Shown here piece by piece: positions 25,307-35,014 of a DNA stretch of 64,000 bases. The translations under genes and the position numbers were made by a program. Source of the DNA: Natrialba sp. SSL1 (GTDB taxonomy: Archaea; Halobacteriota; Halobacteria; Halobacteriales; Natrialbaceae); assembly GCF_001861355.1 (NCBI RefSeq), contig NZ_MASN01000004.1, forward strand, positions 62,001-126,000. The letters are read 5' to 3'. The notes below the pieces were generated by a model. The model was not told where the DNA came from, made no database searches, and worked only from the letters and a program-made list of their open reading frames with translations. Numbering within the stretch: the stretch's first letter is position 1; each line of letters begins with the position of its first letter.

Positions 25307-25381
25307 ATGAAAACGGCCGGCTTCAAATCACTCATCCACTCCGAAACTGGGTTCTCACACCGGAAACCGGGCAAATCGTAA
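25307..25381 (+). CDS. Possible leaderless leader peptide (24 aa) before the recombinase
   Basis: ATG 25307 opens a 24-codon frame (starting MKTAGFKSLIHSETGF) that stops with TAA at 25379-25381, three bases before the recombinase ATG. A TATA box centred 27 nt upstream puts the predicted mRNA start exactly at this ATG. The recombinase itself has no clear ribosome site, so reinitiation or coupling from this frame is plausible. It is too short for homology to settle; function is unknown. Confidence 0.45.
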   Translation: MKTAGFKSLIHSETGFSHRKPGKS

Positions 25382-25384
25382 CGC

Positions 25385-26653
25385 ATGAGCAGCGAACACT
25401 ACAACTGGTCTCGACAATCCCTCGACGACCTACAGGAAATCTGGCATCGCGAGATCAAGCCCGACCTCCGACGAAACGGCGTCGATCTCACGACACGACC
25501 AACCTACCAGGACGTAACTGACGCCGGCTACTCGGGAATTGCCTACGCGCTCCGCGAACACCACGGGCTGACGCTTTCGGAGTTTTTGGCTACTGTGGGC
25601 TACGAGGGCGCAGGTCCGGACGCGGACACGGAGACAAACACAGACACGACCACCAGTGGCTCGTCCCAGTCCCAGTGGGACATCGACAACGAACCCACGA
25701 TCACGGAACTCGAGTCCTACCTGCGAACGCTCGAGCGTCGCCGCCAACTCGCCGAGACGACCGTACGGACGAAACAGTCGCGGTTGGCGACCTACAGCCG
25801 AATCTACCGTGAATTACACGGGGAGGCAAACCTTCTGGAGCGCGTTGCTGATCCCAGCGCGGAGAGTGACGAAATTCGGCGTGCGCTCGCAGTGTTCGAC
25901 GAGTTGAACGCCGAACTCGGTACCGACGCCTCGAAGCTACGCTATCACAGCGATGTCTCCCAGTTCTACGAACACCTCGAACGGCGGGCGAAGGCGTCGT
26001 TCAACCCCGTTGAGTCGATCGACGAGGAGTACAACTGGTCACGCGAGGAACCCGATAACGCGACGCTCTCAGCGGAACAGACCCGGAAAATCTACGCCGC
26101 TGCGGACTCCCGAGCCGACGAACTGCTCGTTCTCGCCCTCTGTGCGTGGGGACTGCGCCGAAACGAGGTCGCGAGCCTGCACATCTCACAGCTCGAACTC
26201 GAGTCCGACGAGCCACACATCGCATTCGAGAAGCGAAAGAACGGCCCGGGAACGGTCGCGTTGATCTACGGCGTACCGGAACTGGCCGATCGAGTCGACA
26301 AGCTGGGAGCACACGACCGCGGCTGGTCAGGATACCTATTCCCGTCACCGAACGCAAATCGTGAACACATTACCGGTGAAACCGTCCAGGCGCGGTTTCA
26401 GCGCCTCGCAGATCGGGCTGGCGTGCGCGTCCGTGGTGAGCAACCGACGTCAAAAATGGGCCGTCGCTTCTGGTATACGACGTACAACGAAGCGATGAGC
26501 GACTTACTCGATAATCTGGACGCAATCGCGGCCGATCAGGGAAGCGCTGACGCGTCTGTTGTGTTGAAAAACTACCTCTCAGAGGCCGAACGGCGGGAGT
26601 ATCGTCGTGAATTTATGCGCGAGCGGCTCGCAGCGGTGTTTGTAGACGAGTGA
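25385..26653 (+). CDS. Tyrosine recombinase/integrase family protein
   Basis: A 422-residue protein with the architecture of haloarchaeal tyrosine recombinases. It has an N-terminal winged or helical region (1-80), an acidic linker, a helical core-binding part (about 100-215) and a C-terminal catalytic domain. Visible catalytic features are the box I arginine in GLRRNEVASLH (Arg258 or 259), a lysine-bearing hairpin (FEKRKNGPG), the box II arginine in SKMGRRFWYTTY, where the usual histidine is replaced, and the nucleophile Tyr397 in LKNYLSEAERR. It is preceded by a hairpin, a TATA box and a tiny ORF. No tRNA gene or att-like duplication was found beside it. It may be a resident recombinase rather than part of a mobile element. 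Confidence 0.82.
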   Translation: MSSEHYNWSRQSLDDLQEIWHREIKPDLRRNGVDLTTRPTYQDVTDAGYSGIAYALREHHGLTLSEFLATVGYEGAGPDADTETNTDTTTSGSSQSQWDIDNEPTITELESYLRTLERRRQLAETTVRTKQSRLATYSRIYRELHGEANLLERVADPSAESDEIRRALAVFDELNAELGTDASKLRYHSDVSQFYEHLERRAKASFNPVESIDEEYNWSREEPDNATLSAEQTRKIYAAADSRADELLVLALCAWGLRRNEVASLHISQLELESDEPHIAFEKRKNGPGTVALIYGVPELADRVDKLGAHDRGWSGYLFPSPNANREHITGETVQARFQRLADRAGVRVRGEQPTSKMGRRFWYTTYNEAMSDLLDNLDAIAADQGSADASVVLKNYLSEAERREYRREFMRERLAAVFVDE

Positions 26654-26867
26654 TTAAGCAATGTCTGTGTTTGCCTGTGTCTGTCTGTTGTTGAACACAC
26701 TCGGTAAACCACATAGTGCGATACCATTTGCTCCAAGGCGATCGGAAATTCGTTGTGTCGGTGTCTACGTCGAACGCGTGATATGGGAATGATGACGTGC
26801 AAACCCTTGCCATCAACAATGGCCGACGGCATCAGTTGTGTGGGGTGCAGTACTCCCTACTCCCAAC

Positions 26868-27515
26868 TCAGAGATGCTCAACGACACCGGCCGCCAGTTT
26901 TGCTTCGGCACGTCGGAGGTGGTGGTCAACGGTCCGTCGCCCGATACCCACGCTGTCGGCGAGTTCGGCGGTTGTTATTTCTCTTGGAATCTCGTAGTAG
27001 CCGCGTTCGTATGCGAGAAGGAATATTTCTCGCTGTCGGTCGGAGAGGTTCGGAACGGATGAATCGGTCGAGAGCACCGGCGTTTCCAACGGTCCCGCTG
27101 CGAGTTCGTGTTTCGAGTCGACGGTAACTGCATAATCGGCGGCAATATCGCGGTAGAACGCGCTCAGATTGTCGCCGTCAATGGCGAGCACGCGGACGAC
27201 CTTCATCCCGTCCTCGTAGCGAAGCGGCGGGACGAGCAAACAGCTGTGCGTTGCGAGGTACGATTCGATGTAGTCGTCGCCGTGCTGTTTCAGACAGTCG
27301 TCGGTGATGATCGTCTGCGTCGTCTCGTCCTGTTCGATTCGTTCGCGGACGCCGACCTCGTCGCTGACGTGGTCGACAACGGCTGCCTGCTGGTCGCCCG
27401 TAACGTGGAGCAGGTCGCAGTGATCGTTACACCACAGCTCGATGCTGGTGTCCGTTCGAGCCGTCGACTGTGCGTACGGACTGCCGCCGTCGATCCGGAA
27501 CACACCCACGTACAT
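26868..27515 (-). CDS. Bat-type HTH_10 transcriptional regulator, probable hut regulator
   Basis: A 215-residue regulator with the haloarchaeal bacterio-opsin-activator arrangement. Residues about 1-150 form a sensory part (LWCNDHCDLLHVTGD, CLLVPPLRYEDGMKVVRVLAI), and residues 155-210 the HTH_10 domain: LSDRQREIFLLAYERGYYEIPR followed by ITTAELADSVGIGRRTVDHHLRRAEAKL. It is divergent from hutU with only 85 nt between start codons, so control of histidine degradation is likely from position. A TTTAAG element about 26 nt before its ATG suggests a leaderless mRNA. The same AT-rich stretch may also serve the hut promoter. Confidence 0.85.
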   Translation of the reverse strand: MYVGVFRIDGGSPYAQSTARTDTSIELWCNDHCDLLHVTGDQQAAVVDHVSDEVGVRERIEQDETTQTIITDDCLKQHGDDYIESYLATHSCLLVPPLRYEDGMKVVRVLAIDGDNLSAFYRDIAADYAVTVDSKHELAAGPLETPVLSTDSSVPNLSDRQREIFLLAYERGYYEIPREITTAELADSVGIGRRTVDHHLRRAEAKLAAGVVEHL

Positions 27516-27600
27516 ACCAGCAGTTGACGCGCACTAGTACTTAAACCCATAGCCGTATGGAAACACGATCCTCTCGGTCGGTGCGAGTGACTAGACAGGT

Positions 27601-29403
27601 ATGACCACACCCACCCAGGAGTCGACGAACGACGGCGAGGCCGACAACGGTACGGCCGACGACGCTGCACACGACATCGGCACGCCTTCTGAACAGTGGC
27701 AGGAGTACCAGGGCGCACCCACAGGCACGGAGATCGAGTGCGAAGGCTGGCGGCAGGAGGCAGCACTCCGGATGCTCAACAACAACCTCGATCCCGAAGT
27801 CGGCGAGAAACCAGAAGATCTCGTCGTCTACGGCGGTACCGGCCGGGCAGCCCGAAGCTGGGACGCCTACGACGCCATCCTCGAGTCGCTCCGAACGCTC
27901 GAGGACGACGAGACGCTCCTCGTCCAGTCCGGCAAACCGGTCGGTCGGTTCACCACGCACGAACGCGCACCGCGCGTTCTCATCGCGAACTCGAACCTCG
28001 TCGGCAAGTGGGACGACTGGGACCACTTCCACGAACTCGAGTCGAAGGGACTGATCATGTACGGGCAGATGACCGCCGGCTCGTGGGCGTACATCGGTAC
28101 CCAGGGGATCATCCAGGGAACCTTCGAGACGCTCGCGGAGGCCGCCAGACAGCACTTCCCCGACCGCGAGGGGCTTCGCGGAACGATCACCGTCACCGCC
28201 GGCCTCGGCGGAATGGGCGGTGCCCAGCCGCTCGCCGTGACGATGAACAACGGCGTCTGTATCGCCGCCGAGGTCGACGAGGACCGGATCGACCGCCGCC
28301 TCGAGACGGACTACTGCATGGAGAAGACCGACGATATCGACGAGGCACTCGAGTTAGCCCAGGCTGCAGCGGCCGATGGCGAACCCCTATCAATTGCGCT
28401 GCATATGAACGCGGCAACGATGTTCGACGAATTGCGCGAGCGGGAGTTCGTGCCGGACATCGTGACGGATCAGACGAGTGCGCACGACGAACTCGAAGGA
28501 TACTACCCTGCTGACTATACTGTTTCCGAATCTGATACACTACGCGAGGAAGACCCCGAAGTGTACGTCGAGGAAAGCCTCGATACGATGGAACGACACG
28601 TCGAGGGCATTCTCGCGATGCAAGCGCGCGGTGCGGTCGCGTTCGAGTACGGGAACAACATTCGTGGGCAGGTCCAAGAGCACCGCGGCATGGACGACGC
28701 GTTCGACTTCCCCGGCTTCGTTCCGGCGTACATCCGCCCGCTGTTCTGTCGCGGCAAGGGTCCGTTCCGCTGGGTCGCTCTCTCCGGTGACGAGTCGGAT
28801 ATCCACCGCACCGACGAGGCCGTCAAAGAATTGTTCCCGGAGAAGGAGCATCTCCACCGCTGGATCGACCTCGCACAGGACCGAGTTTCGTTCCAGGGAC
28901 TGCCAAGCAGGGTCTGCTGGCTCGGCTATCAGTCCGCTGACGATCCGGACGACCTGACAGATCGAGCACGGTTTGCACTGCGGATCAACGACCTCGTGGC
29001 CGACGGTGAAATCTCCGCACCGGTCGTCGTCACGCGTGACCACCTCGACGCGGGTAGCGTTGCGAGTCCGAACCGGGAGACCGAAGCCATGCGAGACGGC
29101 TCCGACGCCGTCGCGGACTGGCCGATTCTCAACGCCTTGCTCAACGCGTCGGCGGGTGCCGATATCGTCAGCGTCCACGACGGCGGCGGCGTCGGCATCG
29201 GCAACTCGCTGCACGCGAACAATCACGTCGTCCTCGACGGCTCGTCGCTCGCCGCCGAGAAAGCCCGCCGCGTGTTCACGACGGACCCCGGTATGGGCGT
29301 CGTCCGCCACGCCGACGCCGGATACGAGGAGGCACTCGAGGAGGCGGCCGAATCGAACGTTCACGTCCCGATGGCGGACGTAGAAACACAGGAGGAGCGA
29401 TAA
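27601..29403 (+). CDS. hutU: Urocanate hydratase
   Basis: A 600-residue urocanase, the second step of histidine degradation, which adds water to urocanate to give imidazolone propionate with NAD as cofactor. The family landmarks are [18 protein letters not shown], the segment [33 protein letters not shown] near residues 200-217, and [13 protein letters not shown]. The C-terminal part has [21 protein letters not shown]. It is slightly longer than bacterial enzymes because of an acidic N-terminal extension of about 30 residues. It is the first gene of hutU-G-I-H; its TAA stop shares a base with the hutG ATG. A short frame ending in ATGA overlaps its start but has weak support. Confidence 0.96.
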   Translation: MTTPTQESTNDGEADNGTADDAAHDIGTPSEQWQEYQGAPTGTEIECEGWRQEAALRMLNNNLDPEVGEKPEDLVVYGGTGRAARSWDAYDAILESLRTLEDDETLLVQSGKPVGRFTTHERAPRVLIANSNLVGKWDDWDHFHELESKGLIMYGQMTAGSWAYIGTQGIIQGTFETLAEAARQHFPDREGLRGTITVTAGLGGMGGAQPLAVTMNNGVCIAAEVDEDRIDRRLETDYCMEKTDDIDEALELAQAAAADGEPLSIALHMNAATMFDELREREFVPDIVTDQTSAHDELEGYYPADYTVSESDTLREEDPEVYVEESLDTMERHVEGILAMQARGAVAFEYGNNIRGQVQEHRGMDDAFDFPGFVPAYIRPLFCRGKGPFRWVALSGDESDIHRTDEAVKELFPEKEHLHRWIDLAQDRVSFQGLPSRVCWLGYQSADDPDDLTDRARFALRINDLVADGEISAPVVVTRDHLDAGSVASPNRETEAMRDGSDAVADWPILNALLNASAGADIVSVHDGGGVGIGNSLHANNHVVLDGSSLAAEKARRVFTTDPGMGVVRHADAGYEEALEEAAESNVHVPMADVETQEER

Positions 29404-30386
29404 TGCAAACGACACCGTCCAACATCGAGTGGGCCTCGCGCTCCAGTGACCCCACGGACGAGACGTTCGGCGAACTCGTCGAGCCAGTCGCAACGGACGA
29501 TCTGGACGACAGTGACGCGGTACTCGTGGGAGAGCCGTTCGACGCGGCAGTGATCGGTCGCACAGGAGCGATTGAGGGACCGGACGCGATCCGCGACTCC
29601 CTCGCAGGCGCGAAAACGCACCACTTCGACGCCGGCCCGTGCTCGGAGCTACAGATTGGGGACTACGGCAACGTCTCTCTCGATTCAGCAGCAGGGGGAA
29701 CGGCCAGGACTGACGACACAGACCTCACAACGATCCGCTCCGCAATCGAACCCGTCGCTCGCGCCGTTCACGACTCGAGTGCAACCCCGATCTTCCTCGG
29801 CGGCGATAACTCGCTGACGGTGCCCAACGTCCGCCCGTTGCTGGAGCGGGGCGACGCCGTCGGCGTCATCAACTTCGACGCCCACCTCGACGTTCGCCAC
29901 GTTCACGACGACCCGACCAGCGGGACGCCGTACAGAGAGCTACTCGAGTCCGGGCTGGACACCTACACCTGCGTCGGCGCGCGCCACTTCGAGACATCGA
30001 CGGCGTACGCCTCGTTCCTCGAGGAGCAAGGTGGCGAGATCGTCACAGCAGCGGCGATCGGCTCGGATCTCGACGACGCAGTCCACCGGGTACTCGAGTC
30101 CGTCGCCGATGTCGATACAGTCTATCTCAGTATCGACTGCGACGTGCTCGACGCGGTCCACGCGCCGGGGGTGAGTGCGCCGACACCCGGCGGGTTGACC
30201 TCCCGTGAACTGTTCGAACTCGTTCGGCGGTTTGCGAGCCACGACAACGACCGCCTCGCGGGCGTCGAAATCGTCGAGTGTGCGCCACCGCTGGACGAAG
30301 GCGAGCGAACGGTGACTGCGGCAGCTAGAACGGTTGCACACGCGCTTGCGGGACTGTTGCAGGCATCCGGAGGTGAACACCGATGA
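29403..30386 (+). CDS. hutG: Formimidoylglutamase (ureohydrolase family)
   Basis: A 327-residue arginase-fold hydrolase that converts N-formimidoyl-glutamate to glutamate and formamide. The binuclear metal ligands are visible as the motifs FLGGDNSLTVP, INFDAHLDVRHVH and LSIDCDVLDAVHAPGVSAPTP. In the first motif the usual GGxH histidine is Asn (GGDN), a substitution known for HutG-type members of the family. It overlaps hutU by one base and hutI by four (ATGA), so the cluster is translated as a tightly coupled operon. Assignment to histidine rather than agmatine metabolism rests on the hut context. Confidence 0.94.
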   Translation: MQTTPSNIEWASRSSDPTDETFGELVEPVATDDLDDSDAVLVGEPFDAAVIGRTGAIEGPDAIRDSLAGAKTHHFDAGPCSELQIGDYGNVSLDSAAGGTARTDDTDLTTIRSAIEPVARAVHDSSATPIFLGGDNSLTVPNVRPLLERGDAVGVINFDAHLDVRHVHDDPTSGTPYRELLESGLDTYTCVGARHFETSTAYASFLEEQGGEIVTAAAIGSDLDDAVHRVLESVADVDTVYLSIDCDVLDAVHAPGVSAPTPGGLTSRELFELVRRFASHDNDRLAGVEIVECAPPLDEGERTVTAAARTVAHALAGLLQASGGEHR

Positions 30387-31702
30387 CCGCCGCCGACGCC
30401 GTCATCCACGGCGCGTCGGAACTCGTGGTGGGGCCGGCTACAGGTACAGCCGAGGGCTCCCACCCCGGCGCTGACGGCTCGCCGGCCGACCCGGACGACG
30501 TGCTCGAACGGATCGAGGATGGCGCAGTCGTGATCGCAGACGGCGAGGTCGTCGCCATGGGTTCAACTGACGAGATTGTCGCAGAATACCCGGCGGAGAA
30601 CGCCGCTGTGGCGATCGACGCGAGCGGAAAGACGGTCCTCCCCGGTTTCGTCGACAGCCACACACACGCCGTCTTCGCCGGCGACCGCTCCGACGAGTTC
30701 GCCGCCAAACTCAGGGGGAAACCGTACCAAGAGATTCTCGCGGAGGGCGGCGGCATCCTCCGCACCGTCCGGGCGTGCCGGGATGCAAGTGATGCAGAGC
30801 TACTCGAGTTACTCCTCGATCGCCTCGATACGATGCTCTCGTTCGGCGCGACGACGGTCGAGGTGAAGTCGGGCTACGGGCTGGATACGGAGACGGAACG
30901 GCGGCTACTCGAGGTCGTCGACCGGGCAGCAGAGATGCATCCAGTGCGCGTGATTCCGACGTTCATGGGCGCACACGCAGTCCCGGAGGGCGAGTCGACT
31001 GCAGACTACGTAGACCGGGTCATCGAGGATCAGTTGCCAGTGGTGGCGGAGCACGCGGTCTTCTGCGATATCTTTTGCGAGGAAGACGTCTTCTCCGTCG
31101 AGGACTCCCGGCGCGTGCTCACGGCCGGACGAGAGCACGGACTCGAACCGAAGATCCACGCGGAGGAGTTCGCCCACCTCGGCGGCAGTCAGCTCGCGGC
31201 GGAGCTGAACGCCGTCAGCGCGGATCACCTCCTGCAGGCGACGGAGTCGGACGCGGCGGCTATCGCAGACGCGGGCGTCACTCCGACGCTGCTGCCGGGA
31301 ACCGCCTTCGCGCTCGGCACCGAGTACGCACAGCCGCGTCAGTTCCTCGCGGCCGGAAGCGAAGTCGCCGTGGCGACGGATTTCAACCCGAACTGCTACG
31401 CGCCGGGGATGGAGTTCGCGCTGACGCTCGCCTGCGTCGGCATGGGGCTCTCACCGGCAGAAGCCGTCCGCGCAGGAACCTACGGCGGCGGACTCGCGCT
31501 CGGTGCCTCCCGCTCGGAAATCGAGCGCGTGCCGACCGGCTGTGGCACGCTTCGCGAGGGCGCACCGGGCGACGTGCTCGTCCTCGACGCGCCGTCGCAC
31601 GCCCACATCCCCTACCGGTTCGACGAGTCGGTCGTCGAACGGGCGCTAATCGGCGGCGAACCGGCCTATCGCTCCCGCGCCGGGATGGAGGTGGACCGAT
31701 GA
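30383..31702 (+). CDS. hutI: Imidazolonepropionase
   Basis: A 439-residue metal-dependent amidohydrolase opening the ring of imidazolone propionate. Key motifs are the metal site DSHTHAVFAGDRSDEF, the EVKSGYGLDTETERRLLEV segment, HAEEFAHLGGSQLA (second metal histidine) and ATDFNPNCYAPGMEFALTLA with the catalytic aspartate. There is an extra loop near residues 25-40 that looks like a species-specific insertion. It overlaps both hutG and hutH by four bases (ATGA), indicating translational coupling. The enzyme is cytoplasmic, as expected for the pathway. Confidence 0.95.
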   Translation: MTAADAVIHGASELVVGPATGTAEGSHPGADGSPADPDDVLERIEDGAVVIADGEVVAMGSTDEIVAEYPAENAAVAIDASGKTVLPGFVDSHTHAVFAGDRSDEFAAKLRGKPYQEILAEGGGILRTVRACRDASDAELLELLLDRLDTMLSFGATTVEVKSGYGLDTETERRLLEVVDRAAEMHPVRVIPTFMGAHAVPEGESTADYVDRVIEDQLPVVAEHAVFCDIFCEEDVFSVEDSRRVLTAGREHGLEPKIHAEEFAHLGGSQLAAELNAVSADHLLQATESDAAAIADAGVTPTLLPGTAFALGTEYAQPRQFLAAGSEVAVATDFNPNCYAPGMEFALTLACVGMGLSPAEAVRAGTYGGGLALGASRSEIERVPTGCGTLREGAPGDVLVLDAPSHAHIPYRFDESVVERALIGGEPAYRSRAGMEVDR

Positions 31703-33309
31703 CCGTCACCCTCAATGGCGACTCGCTGACGATCGAGGCGGTCGTCGCCGTCGCCCGTCACGGAGAGACTGTCGAGATCGCAAGTGAGGCCCGCGAGCGC
31801 GTTCGGACCTCTCGAGAGCGCGTCGAGGATATCGTCGAGGCCGGCGACCCAGTGTACGGCGTGAACACCGGCTTCGGCGAACTCGTTGACACGCAGGTCC
31901 CCCGAACCGAGGTCGCGGAACTACAGACCAATCTCGTCCGGAGCCACGCCGCCGGCGTCGGCCGCGAACTCTCCCGCGAGGAGGTCCGGTCGATGATGGT
32001 TACGCGGCTCAACGCGCTCCTCGCGGGCTACTCCGGCATCCGCCTTCGTGTGGTCGAGCTGCTCGCGTCCCTGCTCAACGAGCAGGTCCATCCGGTCGTC
32101 CCCTCGCGCGGGAGCCTCGGCGCGTCGGGCGATCTTGCCCCGCTTGCACACCTCGCACTCGTGCTGATCGGCGAGGGCGAGGCCGATGTGTCAGTCGACC
32201 CGACGGCTGCCGGCGCGTCTGACGACGGTTCCGCTGCATCCGAGTCCGAGCGCCTTCCCGGTGACGACGCGCTCGCAGCAGTGGGACTCGAGTCGGTCGA
32301 GCTCAGAGCGAAGGAGGGACTCGCACTCATCAACGGCACCCAGTTGACGCTCGGACTCGCGGCCCTGCTCGTCGCCGACGCCGAACGGCTCTGTCGCGCG
32401 GCAGACGCCGCCGGCGCACTCACGACGGAGGTGTCGATGGGGACGACGGCTGCTTGCGCCGAGCCCCTCCACGAGGTACGACCGCACGCGGGCCAGGCGG
32501 AGAGCGCGCGCACCGTGCGACGGCTAACCGCTGACTCGGATGTCGTCGAGTCCCACCGCAACTGCGACCGCGTGCAGGACGCCTACTCGATTCGGTGTCT
32601 GCCACAGATCCACGGCGCGGTTCGAGACGCTGTGGCTCACCTCCGCGAAGCCGTCGCAATCGAACTCAACAGCGTCACCGACAACCCGCTCGTCTTCCCG
32701 CGGGCGGCGCTCGACGACCGTGCCTCAGGGACGGACCGGGCTGCGGTCGTCTCCGGCGGGAACTTCCACGGTGCGCCACTCGCCCACCGACTCGACTACC
32801 TCGTTGCAGCGCTGACCGATCTCGCCGCCGTCGCCGAGCGACGAACCGATCGGCTGGTGAACCCGAATCTGCAGGAATCACACCTGCCGCCGTTCCTCGC
32901 CCAGCGCTCTGGCGTCGAGTCCGGGCTGATGATCGCCCAGTACACCGCCGCCTCGCTGGTCAACGAGTGTCGAAGCGTCGGCCGTGCGGCGACCGACAAC
33001 ACGCCCGTCTCGGGTGGCCAGGAGGATCACGTCAGCATGAGCGCGACGGCAGCAGTCAACGCGCGGCGGGTGCTCGACCGTGCCCGCCAGGTCGTCGCCA
33101 CCGAACTCCTCTGTGCGGCCGAAGCGGCCGAGTACGTCGACGAATCGCTCGGTGCTGGAACGAGCGACGCCTACGAGACGGTCCGCGAGGTCGTCCCGCC
33201 GCTGACCGGCGACCGCCGACCGGACGCCGACATGAAGGCGGTCGCGTCGCTGATCGAGACCGGCGTGCTAGACGACGCGGTCGACGAACTCGGTGCTGAC
33301 ACCCAGTGA
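31699..33309 (+). CDS. hutH: Histidine ammonia-lyase
   Basis: A 536-residue lyase that removes ammonia from histidine to give urocanate, the first step of the pathway. The self-made MIO cofactor comes from Ala142-Ser143-Gly144 in GSLGASGDLAPLAHL. Other conserved parts are VYGVNTGFGELVD, ALINGTQLTLGLAAL, DAYSIRCLPQIHGAV and the C-terminal GGQEDHVSMSATAA. The frame is open far upstream, but the ATG at 31699 overlapping the hutI stop gives the correct family start (MTVTLNGDSLTIE). An acidic loop at about residues 175-195 is a haloarchaeal-type insertion. Being last in the operon although it acts first is common for hut clusters. Confidence 0.96.
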   Translation: MTVTLNGDSLTIEAVVAVARHGETVEIASEARERVRTSRERVEDIVEAGDPVYGVNTGFGELVDTQVPRTEVAELQTNLVRSHAAGVGRELSREEVRSMMVTRLNALLAGYSGIRLRVVELLASLLNEQVHPVVPSRGSLGASGDLAPLAHLALVLIGEGEADVSVDPTAAGASDDGSAASESERLPGDDALAAVGLESVELRAKEGLALINGTQLTLGLAALLVADAERLCRAADAAGALTTEVSMGTTAACAEPLHEVRPHAGQAESARTVRRLTADSDVVESHRNCDRVQDAYSIRCLPQIHGAVRDAVAHLREAVAIELNSVTDNPLVFPRAALDDRASGTDRAAVVSGGNFHGAPLAHRLDYLVAALTDLAAVAERRTDRLVNPNLQESHLPPFLAQRSGVESGLMIAQYTAASLVNECRSVGRAATDNTPVSGGQEDHVSMSATAAVNARRVLDRARQVVATELLCAAEAAEYVDESLGAGTSDAYETVREVVPPLTGDRRPDADMKAVASLIETGVLDDAVDELGADTQ

Positions 33310-33363
33310 CGATTCGGCGACAGAATCTAATCGGTCCAGAAAAAGCGTATGGGTGGCTGGCCG

Positions 33364-34866
33364 CTACAGTTCCGGCTCGTCCAGCGCCACGTTGATCGCC
33401 TTCGTCTGCGTGTACTCCCCGAGCGTTTCGCGCGCACACTCTCGGCCGATACCCGACTTTTTGTAGCCGCCAAAGGGGATGCCAACGCCGCCGCCGTGGT
33501 ACTCGTTGATCCAGACACTGCCCGCCTCGATATCGGCGGCCGCACGGTGTGCGAGGCTGGCGTCCTGCGTCGCGACGCCCGAGGCGAGTCCGTAAGGGAC
33601 GTCGTTCGCCAGCTCGATCGCTTCCTCGTAGCTCTCGAAGGTGATGAGACACTGTACCGGACCGAAGACTTCCTCCTGCGCCAGGCGACTGTCGTTGTCC
33701 ACGTCACCGAAGACTGTTGGCTCGTAGAACCAGCCGGACTCGAGTGCCTCGGCTGCTGGTGGTTCGCCACCGGCGAGCAGAGTTGCGCCCTCTTCCTGCC
33801 CGATCTCGACGTAGTCGTCGACCTTCTCGTACTGGTCGGCGAACGTGAGCGGACCCATCGTCGTACCGTCGACGAGCGGATCGCCGGGCTGCCAGTACTC
33901 GGCTGCATCCAGGAACAGGTCGGTGAACTCGTCTGCGACGTCCTCGTGGACGAGGATTCGCGAACACGCATCACACGACTGGCCGGTGTTGTAGTAGATG
34001 CCCGCCGCAGCGGTCTCGGCGGCCGCCTCGAGATCCGCGTCGGGGAAGACGACGTACGGAGATTTGCCACCGAGTTCGAGCGTTACCGGCGTGATATCGT
34101 CCGCTGCCGCCTTCATCACCTGTTGGCCGACCGGGACCGAGCCCGTGAACGAGAGCTTGTCGACACCGCTGTGTTCGGTTAGCGGTGCGCCGGCGTCCTC
34201 GCCGAAGCCGTTGACGACGTTGAATACGCCGTCTGGGAGGATTCCCGCAGAGAGCTGTGCCAGACGGGTGATCGTACACGGTGCCTGCTCGGAGGGCTTT
34301 GCGACGACCGTGTTCCCCGCGGCCAGCGCAGCGCCGACCTTCCAGCCGGCCAGCGAGAGCGGATAGTTCCAGGGCAGAATCTGCCCCGCGACGCCGTAGG
34401 GCTCCTCTCGCGTGTAGACGTGGTTCTCAGCGCCGACCGGGATCTGCTCGCCGTGGCCCGCCTGTGCCACGGACGCGTAGTACTCGAAGAACTCGAGTGC
34501 CTCCTCGACTTCGTCGCGAGCGAACGCGAGTGGCTTGCCGACATCGAGGGACTCGAGACGGGCGAGTTCGTCCACGTGCTCGCGACAGACGTCCATCCAG
34601 TCGGAAATGAGCGCGGCCCGCTCGCGGGCGGTCGTGTCGCCCCACTCGCCGTCGGCGGCGGCACTGGCCGCCTCGACTGCGTCGTCGATGTCGGCTGCGG
34701 TGCCGCTAGCGACGGTCGTAATGGGCACCGTGGCCGCGGGATCGATCGTTTCGAACCGTTCTCCCGACGCTGGCTCGGCGTGAGCACCGTCGATCCAGTG
34801 GTCGAGAGTGAGTTCGGCTGTCGCGTCGTCGATTGCCGTTTCGTGTCGCTCGATGAGTGAGTTCAT
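33364..34866 (-). CDS. NAD(P)-dependent aldehyde dehydrogenase (betaine/aminoaldehyde type)
   Basis: A 500-residue aldehyde dehydrogenase. The catalytic cysteine is Cys298 in YYNTGQSCDACSR, the general-base glutamate is Glu264 in TLELGGKSP, and the oxyanion asparagine is Asn167 in LPWNYPLSLAGWK. The whole length matches the family, and the motif pattern is like that of betaine-aldehyde and gamma-aminobutyraldehyde dehydrogenases. It converges with hutH, 54 nt away, and appears to be a single-gene unit with an AT-rich upstream region (TTTAAG near 34934). Because it borders an amine-catabolism region, an aminoaldehyde is a reasonable substrate, but the sequence does not prove this. Confidence 0.88.
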   Translation of the reverse strand: MNSLIERHETAIDDATAELTLDHWIDGAHAEPASGERFETIDPAATVPITTVASGTAADIDDAVEAASAAADGEWGDTTARERAALISDWMDVCREHVDELARLESLDVGKPLAFARDEVEEALEFFEYYASVAQAGHGEQIPVGAENHVYTREEPYGVAGQILPWNYPLSLAGWKVGAALAAGNTVVAKPSEQAPCTITRLAQLSAGILPDGVFNVVNGFGEDAGAPLTEHSGVDKLSFTGSVPVGQQVMKAAADDITPVTLELGGKSPYVVFPDADLEAAAETAAAGIYYNTGQSCDACSRILVHEDVADEFTDLFLDAAEYWQPGDPLVDGTTMGPLTFADQYEKVDDYVEIGQEEGATLLAGGEPPAAEALESGWFYEPTVFGDVDNDSRLAQEEVFGPVQCLITFESYEEAIELANDVPYGLASGVATQDASLAHRAAADIEAGSVWINEYHGGGVGIPFGGYKKSGIGRECARETLGEYTQTKAINVALDEPEL

Positions 34867-35014
34867 GGATTGTGTGTGAATGTGAGCGAACGCGCATTCG
34901 TCTCACACCACAAACTACTCAACGCCGACACTTAAATTTGAACTATATTTCTATTATAGGCTATTAATTGGCCAATAGACAAACTCTTCTACTATACTCG
35001 AATTCGACAGTGAA

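Noticed and set aside
25385..26653. Prophage or integrated plasmid boundary
   Set aside because: There is a recombinase, but no tRNA target, direct-repeat att sites, replication or capsid genes were seen; metabolic genes resume at once on both sides.
27557..27604. 15-codon ORF ending in ATGA on the hutU start
   Set aside because: The nearest TATA-like element is only about 15 nt upstream of its ATG, so the predicted transcript would begin inside it. Probably chance.
31075..31698. Long N-terminal extension of the hutH reading frame
   Set aside because: It overlaps hutI in another frame; the ATG at 31699 gives the normal histidine ammonia-lyase start and ATGA coupling.
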